Below are positions 1-5,126 of a stretch of 5,126 bases of DNA, piece after piece. Made by a program: the position numbers and the translations under genes. The number at the start of each line of letters is the position of its first letter. Positions within the stretch are counted from its first letter, which is position 1. The notes under the pieces were generated by a model. That model ran no database searches, was not told the DNA's origin, and was given only the letters and a program-made list of their open reading frames with translations. Origin of the DNA: Rickettsiaceae bacterium. Its GTDB lineage: Bacteria; Pseudomonadota; Alphaproteobacteria; Rickettsiales; Rickettsiaceae. The DNA lies in NCBI GenBank assembly GCA_017995275.1, contig JAGOJE010000087.1:1-5126 (forward strand), written 5' to 3'.

Positions 1-1
1 A

Positions 2-472
2 ATTAAGATAATTTCTAAATTGCCATATAATGATGGTACTGAACTTGTATTTAGATGGTTAGATACTCCGAATCTAATAGATTCTATAACTTTAATGTTA
101 CAAAAGGAAGTTGTTTATAGAATTTGCGCAAAACATTCAACTAAGGCATATGGAAAATTATCAGTGATGTGCCAAAATCTAGCGGAGGTATCTAAGGAGT
201 TTGATGTGTCACCAAAAGCCTTTTACCCGCCACCTAAAGTACATTCTAGTATTGTAACTATAATTCCTAAAAAACCATTATTAGATAGCGAGTTAATAAC
301 AAATTTGCGAGCTATATCTCACAAAGCTTTCATGATGCGTAGAAAGATGGTAAAAAAGGCCTTACATCCCTTGTCAGAAGAGTTGTTATTATCTGTTGGC
401 ATTAATCCAAGTGATAGGCCGGAGGATTTGTCTCCAGCTGATTATTTAGCTCTGGCTAAGAGGATTCTATGA
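2..472 (+). CDS. rsmA: 16S rRNA (adenine1518/1519-N6)-dimethyltransferase RsmA/KsgA, C-terminal part (5' end outside window)
   Basis: RsmA uses S-adenosylmethionine to dimethylate two adjacent adenines in the 3'-terminal hairpin of 16S rRNA during late small-subunit assembly. The reading frame is open from base 2, so the gene enters from the left; 156 residues are visible and roughly 110-120 N-terminal residues, with the SAM-binding glycine motif, are missing. Recognisable family segments are LMLQKEV, STKAYGKLSVM, FYPPPKVHSS and, in the C-terminal RNA-binding helical domain, AFMMRRKMV and GINPSDRPEDLS. The TTG at 20 is internal and not a start. Motif IV, normally NLPYN(I/V)GT, reads KLPYNDGT here (bases 17-40), so the catalytic-site asparagine is lysine and the next hydrophobic position is aspartate; the usual Q of FxQRRK is M. 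The frame is otherwise intact to its TGA, which overlaps the tsaD start (ATGA). Family assignment is secure; full activity is uncertain. Confidence 0.95.
   Translation: MKIISKLPYNDGTELVFRWLDTPNLIDSITLMLQKEVVYRICAKHSTKAYGKLSVMCQNLAEVSKEFDVSPKAFYPPPKVHSSIVTIIPKKPLLDSELITNLRAISHKAFMMRRKMVKKALHPLSEELLLSVGINPSDRPEDLSPADYLALAKRIL
458..463 (+). promoter_or_regulatory. Shine-Dalgarno-like site for tsaD
   Basis: The sequence AAGAGG lies inside the last codons of rsmA and ends 5 nt before the tsaD ATG at 469, a workable ribosome-binding distance. It is the clearest Shine-Dalgarno match in the window; most other starts here depend on stop/start contact with the preceding gene. It supports 469 as the true tsaD start and suggests ribosomes can load directly as well as re-initiate after rsmA. 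Confidence 0.5.
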
Positions 473-1506
473 GAAAATTAGTTTTGGGAATAGAGTCCAG
501 CTGTGATGACACATCTGTTGCAATTGTTACATCTGAAAAAGATATCCTATCCAATATCATTATATCACAAATAGAGGAACATAGTCCATATATGGGTGTG
601 GTTCCTGAAATAGCTGCTCGTTCACATATGCTAAATTTACGTGGAGCTTTTAGGGAAGCTTTATTAACAGCTAAAGTTTCTCTTGAAGATTTAGATGCTA
701 TAGCATTTACAGGTGGGCCAGGATTAATAGGTGGTGTAATAGTAGGCACTATGTTTGCTAAAGGCTTAGCATCAGTAACGAAAAAGCCATTAATAGCTGT
801 AAATCATCTTGAGGGGCATGCTTTGACGGTAAGGCTTACAAATGATATTGGATTTCCATATTTACTTTTGCTTGCTTCTGGTGGGCATTGTCAATTTGTC
901 CAAGTAGATGGTGTTGGGCATTATAAAATTCTAGGAAGAACGCTTGACGATGCAATAGGTGAAGCATTTGATAAAACAGCGAAAATGCTTGGCCTAGGAT
1001 ATCCTGGCGGTCCCATAATAGAAAAACTTGCTCTAAAGGGAGATCATAGGGCTTACTCTCTGCCTTTTCCTATGGTTTCTAGAGAGGGTTGTGATATGTC
1101 TTTTTCTGGCTTAAAAACAGCAGTTAGAATTCTTATAGAAGATCTAAAAGACTCAAATAAGCTCGATGATAAAGCTATATGTGATATTTGTGCTTCTTTT
1201 CAATATACTGTGTCGGAAATACTATCGAGACGTTTAATTAATGCTATTTCCAAATTTTTGGAATCTGCGGGAGCGGTAGATAAGAGATTTGTTATCTCCG
1301 GAGGAGTGGCTGCCAATCAATATATAAAATCAAGATTACAAGGAGTAGTTGAGAAAGAAAATTTTGAAATAATTACTCCTCCAATAAAATTATGTACTGA
1401 TAATGCCGCGATGATAGCCTGGGCTGGAGTTGAGAGATTTAGATTAGGAAAATTAAATGATCTATCATTTTGCCCAAGAGCTAGGTGGAGTCTTGAGGAA
1501 TTATAG
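469..1506 (+). CDS. tsaD: tRNA N6-adenosine threonylcarbamoyltransferase TsaD (Gcp/Kae1/Qri7 family)
   Basis: TsaD transfers the threonylcarbamoyl group from threonylcarbamoyl-AMP to A37 of tRNAs that read ANN codons (t6A), working with TsaB and TsaE, neither of which is in this window. The 345-residue protein is full length. It begins MRKLVLGIESSCDDT, the expected ASKHA-fold start. The metal-binding HLEGH is at residues 113-117 (H113, H117) and the third ligand is D311 in CTDNAAMIAW. Other family motifs are TGGPG (81-85), SGGH (137-140), DDAIGEAFDK (160-169), SFSGLKTA (211-218) and GGVAAN (279-284 approximately). The C-terminal FCPRARWSL matches the PRxRW ending common in alphaproteobacterial and mitochondrial members. 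The ATG overlaps the rsmA stop as ATGA, implying translational coupling of two RNA-modification enzymes. No key residue is missing and no frameshift is seen. Confidence 0.98.
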   Translation: MRKLVLGIESSCDDTSVAIVTSEKDILSNIIISQIEEHSPYMGVVPEIAARSHMLNLRGAFREALLTAKVSLEDLDAIAFTGGPGLIGGVIVGTMFAKGLASVTKKPLIAVNHLEGHALTVRLTNDIGFPYLLLLASGGHCQFVQVDGVGHYKILGRTLDDAIGEAFDKTAKMLGLGYPGGPIIEKLALKGDHRAYSLPFPMVSREGCDMSFSGLKTAVRILIEDLKDSNKLDDKAICDICASFQYTVSEILSRRLINAISKFLESAGAVDKRFVISGGVAANQYIKSRLQGVVEKENFEIITPPIKLCTDNAAMIAWAGVERFRLGKLNDLSFCPRARWSLEEL

Positions 1507-1526
1507 CTTTTTCTCAAAATTCTCCT

Positions 1527-1553
1527 TTGAAATCTTATTTTGTCAGATATTAT
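1527..1553 (+). promoter_or_regulatory. Candidate sigma70-type promoter for the timA-lipA pair
   Basis: TTGAAA (1527-1532) and TATTAT (1548-1553) match the -35 and -10 consensus at 5 of 6 positions each, separated by 15 nt, slightly short of the ideal 17. They lie in the 75 bp gap after tsaD and would start a transcript about 22 nt upstream of the ATG at 1582. A second combination, TTGTCA (1540-1545) with TATAAA (1560-1565), has only a 14 nt spacer. In DNA this AT-rich such matches arise easily by chance, so this is a suggestion only, favoured because it sits in the one real spacer of the plus-strand block. Confidence 0.3.
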
Positions 1554-1568
1554 CAAATTTATAAAGTG

Positions 1569-1578
1569 ATTACGTAAT
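1569..1578. repeat. Perfect 10 bp palindrome ATTACGTAAT just upstream of the Tim44-like gene
   Basis: ATTACGTAAT reads the same on both strands and ends 3 nt before the ATG at 1582, over the place where a Shine-Dalgarno would be expected; none is visible. It could be a small operator or simply chance in AT-rich DNA. No second copy was noticed in the window. What is certain is the sequence; any regulatory role is speculation. Confidence 0.3.
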
Positions 1579-1581
1579 ATT

Positions 1582-2163
1582 ATGATCTCTGCTCAAATAA
1601 TAGAACTTCTTATACTCGCTGTTATAGCTTTTGTGCTAGTAAACAGGTTAGTATCCATACTTGGTACTACTAATGAACCCGATGGCTCTGATGACTCATT
1701 CTTTGGGGAGTCCTTTGTTATAAAGGATGTTACTGAAAAGCCAGTGATATTACCAAAAGATTCTGCAATGGAGGATTTTGTAGTCAAAGAAAATTTAGAC
1801 AAAGTTGTTCAGACTCTTCCTTTAATAAACTCCTATCTTCCTGGCTTTGATTTGCTAAAATTCATAGCAGGTTCTAAAGCTGCTTTCGGTATGATTATAG
1901 ATGCCTTAATGGAAGATAAGGGAGATGTTCTTGATGCGCTTGTAGATAAAAGGTTCACAGCAACATTGCTCAAAAAAAAGAAGGAATATAAAACAGTAAA
2001 AGCTGATTCTTCTATCGATGCCAAAGTTTCGGAATTATATTTGTTTGGTAACAGCGTTTTTATCAAAGTGTTATTTGCTAAGACGGCCGAAATCTGGACA
2101 TTCATGAAAAATTCTAATGATAAAAGTTCAAATTGGTTTTTGTGCAATATTGAATCGGCGTAA
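1582..2163 (+). CDS. timA: Tim44/TimA-family membrane-anchored protein
   Basis: This 193-residue protein resembles the alphaproteobacterial Tim44-like family, relatives of the mitochondrial import motor adaptor Tim44 whose bacterial role is poorly defined (a putative membrane adaptor or scaffold). Residues about 4-24 form one hydrophobic N-terminal helix ending VNRLVSILG, followed by an acidic Ser/Asp/Glu-rich linker (about 31-45). The Tim44-like domain runs from about residue 87 to the end: it opens with PGFDLLKFIAGSKAAFGMII, close to the family's PGFD..FL.GA..AYEMIV, and closes with EIWTFMKNSNDKSSNWFLCNI, matching the family's D(I/V)WTF.....DPNW.L. It is somewhat shorter than usual members (about 210-240 residues), apparently from loss within the domain's beta-rich middle. 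The start is the only ATG after an in-frame TGA at 1567, and no Shine-Dalgarno is evident. A run of eight A at 1972-1979 encodes part of KKKK. The stop is 2 bp before lipA. Confidence 0.85.
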   Translation: MISAQIIELLILAVIAFVLVNRLVSILGTTNEPDGSDDSFFGESFVIKDVTEKPVILPKDSAMEDFVVKENLDKVVQTLPLINSYLPGFDLLKFIAGSKAAFGMIIDALMEDKGDVLDALVDKRFTATLLKKKKEYKTVKADSSIDAKVSELYLFGNSVFIKVLFAKTAEIWTFMKNSNDKSSNWFLCNIESA

Positions 2164-2165
2164 TA

Positions 2166-3062
2166 ATGGAAGAAAAATCATCAAAGCCCGAGTGGATTAG
2201 GGTTAAAGCTCCTGTCTCTACAACCTATAATGAAACGAAAGATCTTGCAAGAGCGTTCGGCCTTAATACAGTTTGTGAAGAGGCTGCTTGTCCTAATATA
2301 GGTGAGTGTTGGTCTAAAAAACATGCAACAATGATAATTTTAGGGTCAACTTGTACAAGGGCTTGCGCTTTCTGTAATATAAAGACTGGGCGTCCTGATT
2401 TGCTTGATCCTCATGAGCCTGAAAGGCTATCTAACGCCGTGCTAAAACTAGGTCTGAAGCATGTTGTTATCACATCTGTTGATAGAGATGATCTACCAGA
2501 CGGAGGAGCAAATCATTTTGCTGAATGTATAAATCTTGTAAGGCAGAAATCTCCTGATACTACTATTGAGGTTTTAACTCCTGATTTTTTAAGAAAAGAT
2601 GGTGCTATGGAGATAGTTGTTAAAGCAAAACCGGATGTATATAACCATAATATAGAAACAGTGCCTTCTCTATATAGAACTATAAGACCTGGTGCTAGAT
2701 ATTTCCATTCTCTAAATTTATTGCACAATGTGAAAAAATTAGATCAAAATATTTTCACTAAATCTGGGATAATGCTTGGTCTTGGTGAGAGTGACGAAGA
2801 AGTAATTCAAGTGATGGACGATTTGAGAGCTGCATCTGTTGATTTTATAACAATAGGGCAATATCTGCAGCCTACACCAAAACATGCAAAACTTGAAAGA
2901 TATGTATCTCCTGAAGAATTTGATTATCTAGGTAGGGTCGCAAAATCAAAAGGGTTCCTTATGGTGGCTTCAAGCCCTCTTACTAGATCTTCTTACCATG
3001 CAGGTGAGGATTTTATGAAGATGAGAGAGGCTCGGAGAGAAAATTTAGAAACTATAGCTTGA
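2166..3062 (+). CDS. lipA: Lipoyl synthase LipA (radical SAM)
   Basis: LipA inserts two sulfur atoms into the octanoyl chain carried on the lipoyl domains of pyruvate and 2-oxoglutarate dehydrogenases and on GcvH. The 298-residue protein is full length. The auxiliary 4Fe-4S cluster motif CX4CX5C is C37, C42 and C48 (in VCEEAACPNIGEC); the radical-SAM motif CX3CX2C is C63, C67 and C70 (CTRACAFC). The C-terminal RSSYHAGEDF (274-283) carries the serine known in this family to ligate the auxiliary cluster. TSVDRDDLPDGGA, YNHNIETV and GIMLGLGE are also diagnostic. The ATG follows the timA-like stop after 2 bp (TAATAATG) without a convincing Shine-Dalgarno, so it probably depends on re-initiation from the upstream gene. 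LipB, which supplies octanoyl groups, is not in this window. The stop codon faces that of ctaG with 1 bp between. Confidence 0.98.
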   Translation: MEEKSSKPEWIRVKAPVSTTYNETKDLARAFGLNTVCEEAACPNIGECWSKKHATMIILGSTCTRACAFCNIKTGRPDLLDPHEPERLSNAVLKLGLKHVVITSVDRDDLPDGGANHFAECINLVRQKSPDTTIEVLTPDFLRKDGAMEIVVKAKPDVYNHNIETVPSLYRTIRPGARYFHSLNLLHNVKKLDQNIFTKSGIMLGLGESDEEVIQVMDDLRAASVDFITIGQYLQPTPKHAKLERYVSPEEFDYLGRVAKSKGFLMVASSPLTRSSYHAGEDFMKMREARRENLETIA

Positions 3063-3063
3063 G

Positions 3064-3579
3064 TTATTGAGCTTTCCTAACCATAAAAAAACTATAAGAT
3101 AGGATTATCTCTGTAACATCATTCATTTCTGGATCGTCCTCTAGTTCTGGGCTTAAGAAAAAGGAAACAGGCATCATCATTTTCCCCCCAGCTTTTAGCA
3201 ATTGCTCTTCAAAACAGAAACAATGTACCTTGTTGAAATATTGTCCCGCTTTTGCTGGTGAGACGTTATATATTGCTGTTCCTATTATATCATGAGAGGC
3301 TAGATTTTCTGCCCAGTAAAATACCAAAGTATTCTCTCCTGGTTTTAAAGTTACTGATTTTTGTTTTGGAATAAAGTTCCAAGGAAGATCTGGTGATACA
3401 TTAGCATCGAACCTTACTATTATATTGCGCTTTCCTTTTACAGAAGGAATTATTGTAGATTGTTTTGTAGTTCCACCAAACCCTGTGGCTTTACAAAATA
3501 AGTTATATATAGGGGCAGAAGCTATGGTAAGCATTACCATGCTGGCAAGTAAACATAGCAGAGCTGTAACAAGTCTCAT
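3064..3579 (-). CDS. ctaG: Cytochrome c oxidase assembly protein CtaG (Cox11 family)
   Basis: CtaG/Cox11 is a copper chaperone that delivers copper to the CuB site of oxidase subunit I on the outer face of the inner membrane. The 171-residue protein has a cytosolic start, one N-terminal membrane helix (about 4-22) and a periplasmic beta-sandwich domain. Copper-binding cysteines are C120 and C122 in CFCFEEQ; the third conserved cysteine, C29, is in APIYNLFCKATGFGGTT (22-38). VRFDANV, LPWNF, GENTLVFYWAEN, YNVSP, AGQYF and MPVSFFLSPE are all family signatures. The cytosolic N-terminus is very short. The ATG directly abuts the TAA of the preceding 35-codon gene (TAAATG), so translation is probably coupled. 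It ends the ctaD-ctaB cluster here; no ctaE (subunit III) follows, since lipA converges 1 bp beyond. Confidence 0.97.
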   Translation of the reverse strand: MRLVTALLCLLASMVMLTIASAPIYNLFCKATGFGGTTKQSTIIPSVKGKRNIIVRFDANVSPDLPWNFIPKQKSVTLKPGENTLVFYWAENLASHDIIGTAIYNVSPAKAGQYFNKVHCFCFEEQLLKAGGKMMMPVSFFLSPELEDDPEMNDVTEIILSYSFFMVRKAQ

Positions 3580-3687
3580 TTAAATAGTGAATTTTATAAT
3601 AGTAACGTAGAAAAATAATATCGCCATAAATAATAATAGCAAAAATAATGCAATATTTTTATTCCTTTTTTTCTTATCTATTTTCAC
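3580..3687 (-). CDS. Small one-helix membrane protein of the ctaB-ctaG interval (35 residues, GTG start)
   Basis: Between ctaB and ctaG lies an open frame that starts at GTG (3685-3687) and ends at TAA (3580-3582), encoding 35 residues. A very basic head (MKIDKKKRNKN) is followed by one hydrophobic helix (about 12-31) ending FFYVTIIKFTI. By the positive-inside rule the head is cytosolic. Many alphaproteobacteria carry a similarly placed tiny protein between ctaB and ctaG, with an Arg/Lys-rich start and an FY-x-VT-(I/L)-(V/I)-(K/R) end, sometimes labelled CoxF; the tail here fits that pattern. Its job is not known to me, though the position suggests a role in oxidase assembly. It begins 11 bp after the ctaB stop, with a weak AGG 10 nt upstream, and abuts ctaG exactly. 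There is no ATG option except at codon 21, inside the helix. Short length makes chance coding possible, but location, topology and tail argue for a real gene. Confidence 0.78.
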   Translation of the reverse strand: MKIDKKKRNKNIALFLLLLFMAILFFYVTIIKFTI

Positions 3688-3698
3688 GACTGATATAC

Positions 3699-4601
3699 CT
3701 ATCCATGGAATATGTGATCTGTAATCATAGCTAGAAAAATTCCGAAAAGATATATAATTGAAAAAATGAACATCTTAGGCGCTATAGCATTTTTCTTGTC
3801 CCAAATCATAAGTATGCTTAGGGATATAAATATTAGACCCATTAAGGAAGATACTATAAAATAAAAATTTCCAGACATTCCAATATATGAAGGAATGAGG
3901 GAGGTTATAACGGTGACGATCGTATAAGCAACTATTTGACGTTTTGTGTAATCATATCCTTTTACAATTGGCATCATTGGAATATTGCATATCCTGTAAT
4001 CTTCAGATTTGTAAATTGCAAGAGACCAAAAATGTGGAGGCGTCCACATAAAAATTAGTAGAAATAATAATATAGACTCGAAGCTAATTCCTCCAGTTAC
4101 GCTTGCCCAACCTATCATTGGTGGAATGGCTCCAGCTGCCCCACCTATTACTATATTTTGAATACTTCTGCGCTTTAGCCAAATTGTATATATAAAGAAG
4201 TAGAATAATATGGTAACAAGAAGAAGCGCTCCAGCTACATAATTAATGCATACAGTCATTATTAGAACGGAAAAAAATCCTAAAATTATACCAAAGGATA
4301 AAGCATCTTCTGGTAATATTTTACCTGTGACTGTAGGCCTTTGGCGCGTTCTTTTCATTATTGCATCTATATCTCTGTCATACCACATGTTAAGGCTAGC
4401 GGCGGCTCCATGCCCAGTCATTACACATAATATAGACACAAAAGCAAGAAACGGATGTATATGACCTGGTGCCATCACAATTCCAACAATTGAGCTAAAA
4501 ACCACCAAGGACATTACTCTCGGTTTCATCAGATTTACATAATCTGTTACATCTGAAGATTCAGTTTCAGGCACAGATAAATTTGTAAATTCTAGCCCCA
4601 T
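3699..4601 (-). CDS. ctaB: Protoheme IX farnesyltransferase CtaB (heme O synthase, Cox10/CyoE family)
   Basis: CtaB attaches a farnesyl group from farnesyl diphosphate to heme B, giving heme O, the precursor of heme A used by aa3 oxidase. It is a multi-helix inner-membrane UbiA-type prenyltransferase. With the start chosen here it has 300 residues, usual for the family. The first Asp-rich motif NMWYDRDID is at 71-79, followed by RTRQRP; YTIWLKRR is near 138-145, NIVIGGAAGAIPPMIGWA near 149-166, WTPPHFW at 186-192, and EDYRICNIPMMPIVKG (200-215) is the second conserved polar loop. The frame extends upstream to an ATG at 4661, but that would overlap ctaD by about 60 bp and add a non-conserved 20-residue head. 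The ATG at 4601 forms TAATG with the ctaD stop, with a weak GAAGA upstream, and is preferred. Heme A synthase (CtaA) is not in this window. Confidence 0.97.
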   Translation of the reverse strand: MGLEFTNLSVPETESSDVTDYVNLMKPRVMSLVVFSSIVGIVMAPGHIHPFLAFVSILCVMTGHGAAASLNMWYDRDIDAIMKRTRQRPTVTGKILPEDALSFGIILGFFSVLIMTVCINYVAGALLLVTILFYFFIYTIWLKRRSIQNIVIGGAAGAIPPMIGWASVTGGISFESILLFLLIFMWTPPHFWSLAIYKSEDYRICNIPMMPIVKGYDYTKRQIVAYTIVTVITSLIPSYIGMSGNFYFIVSSLMGLIFISLSILMIWDKKNAIAPKMFIFSIIYLFGIFLAMITDHIFHG

Positions 4602-5126
4602 TATTTTATCTTCGGCTGTGTTGTGAATGAGTGGTAATCTGGTGGAGAAGACAGAGTCCATTCAAATGTTGTAGCGCCACTGCCCCAAGGGTTTTTAGGG
4701 CATTTTTCCCCATATTTTAAAGTTCTCCAAACTATATAGATAAAGAAAAATGCAGCTACCATAGAGATTGCAGCACCTATCGAAGATACCATATTCCATC
4801 CTGCAAAAGCATCTGGATAATCTGGAATTCTGCGAGGCATACCAGCCAGGCCAAGGAAATGCTGCGGGAAGAATGTAACATTCACCCCAATGAATGTCAT
4901 CCAAAAATGGATTTTGCCAAGCTTCTCGGAATATTGTCTGCCAGACATTTTGCCTACCCAGTAATAGAACCCCGCAAAAGCAGCAAATAAAGCTCCAAGA
5001 GACATAGTATAGTGGAAATGTGCTACAACATAATATGTATCGTGAACGGATCTATCTATAGATGAATTTGAAAGTACAACACCAGTAACACCACCACATG
5101 TGAACAAGAATATGAAACCTATGCAG
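4601..5126 (-). CDS. ctaD: Cytochrome c oxidase subunit I, C-terminal third (5' end outside window)
   Basis: Subunit I holds heme a and the heme a3/CuB centre where oxygen is reduced. The frame is open to the right edge, so the gene enters from beyond 5126; 174 residues are visible of the usual 510-550 or so. The TTG at 5107 is internal (in GFIFLFTCGGVTGVV, helix IX). In HDTYYVVAHFHY the HD pair are the known Mg/Mn-site residues and the two histidines of HFH are the axial ligands of heme a3 and heme a (codons 5018-5020 and 5012-5014). Helices X, XI and XII follow, with MPRRIPDYPD, whose arginine pair contacts heme propionates, and a tail FEWTLSSPPDYHSF typical of alphaproteobacterial aa3 enzymes. 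Nothing appears broken. Its TAA overlaps the ctaB ATG by one base, so the heme-modifying enzyme is translated directly after the subunit that uses its product. Confidence 0.97.
   Translation of the reverse strand, partial: CIGFIFLFTCGGVTGVVLSNSSIDRSVHDTYYVVAHFHYTMSLGALFAAFAGFYYWVGKMSGRQYSEKLGKIHFWMTFIGVNVTFFPQHFLGLAGMPRRIPDYPDAFAGWNMVSSIGAAISMVAAFFFIYIVWRTLKYGEKCPKNPWGSGATTFEWTLSSPPDYHSFTTQPKIK

Noticed and set aside
20..22. TTG as the start of the rsmA frame
   Set aside because: The frame stays open upstream and encodes KIISK directly before LPY, which is family sequence, so the gene is simply cut by the window edge.
456..749. Minus-strand open frame of 97 codons over the start of tsaD
   Set aside because: It lies antisense to a well-conserved gene, has no recognisable protein features and no independent context.
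1514..1530. Inverted repeat TCAAA...TTTGA after tsaD as a terminator
   Set aside because: Stem of only 5 AT-rich pairs, loop of 7, and no T-run directly after it; it also overlaps the candidate promoter.
1833..2147. Minus-strand open frame of 104 codons inside the Tim44-like gene
   Set aside because: Antisense shadow; the plus-strand frame has clear Tim44-family signatures at both ends of this region.
3580..3698. ctaB-ctaG interval as a non-coding spacer or small RNA
   Set aside because: It is filled by a single frame with a basic head and one membrane helix that matches the usual tiny protein of this locus.
4246..4464. Plus-strand open frame inside ctaB
   Set aside because: Antisense to the conserved Asp-rich motif of ctaB; no start signal and no family resemblance.
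4601..4661. Longer ctaB beginning at ATG 4661
   Set aside because: It would overlap ctaD by about 60 bp with a non-conserved head; ATG 4601 forms a TAATG junction and gives the usual family length.
5105..5107. TTG as the start of a short oxidase protein
   Set aside because: The residues before it (GFIFLF, subunit I helix IX) continue the conserved protein to the window edge.
1..5126. Novel defence, toxin or mobile system
   Set aside because: Every substantial frame belongs to a known housekeeping or respiratory family, or is a shadow of one; no transposase, phage, repeat array or toxin-antitoxin pair is visible.

Overview
The window is an AT-rich stretch (about one third G+C by eye) of an alphaproteobacterial chromosome, most likely from a host-associated, Rickettsiales-like lineage. 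Four things point there: an aa3-type cytochrome c oxidase assembly cluster in the order ctaD-ctaB-small protein-ctaG, a bacterial Tim44-type protein (a family typical of Alphaproteobacteria), strong A/T bias at third codon positions, and extremely tight gene packing. The lineage is inferred from gene content and sequence style, not from a phylogeny.

Plus strand, left half (1-3062): the 3' part of rsmA (16S rRNA dimethyltransferase) overlaps tsaD (tRNA t6A synthesis) by 4 bp. A 75 bp gap follows, the only spacer of any size on this strand, with a plausible promoter and a short palindrome. Then come a membrane-anchored Tim44/TimA-family protein and lipA (lipoyl synthase), 2 bp apart.

Minus strand, right half (3064-5126, read from right to left): the 3' third of ctaD (oxidase subunit I), ctaB (heme O synthase), a 35-codon one-helix membrane protein with a GTG start that normal length cut-offs would miss, and ctaG (Cox11-type copper chaperone). 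All of these junctions are abutting, overlapping or 11 bp apart, so this is almost certainly one transcript that makes subunit I and supplies its heme and CuB. It meets lipA tail to tail with only 1 bp between the stop codons.

Functionally the left half serves ribosome and tRNA modification plus lipoate formation for 2-oxoacid dehydrogenases; the right half serves terminal respiration. There are no mobile elements, RNA genes, CRISPR arrays or defence genes, and no gene-free stretch over 300 bases. I found no new multi-gene system. The points most worth a second look are the tiny ctaB-ctaG gene, the altered catalytic motif of rsmA (KLPY instead of NLPY), and the short Tim44-like protein paired with lipA.
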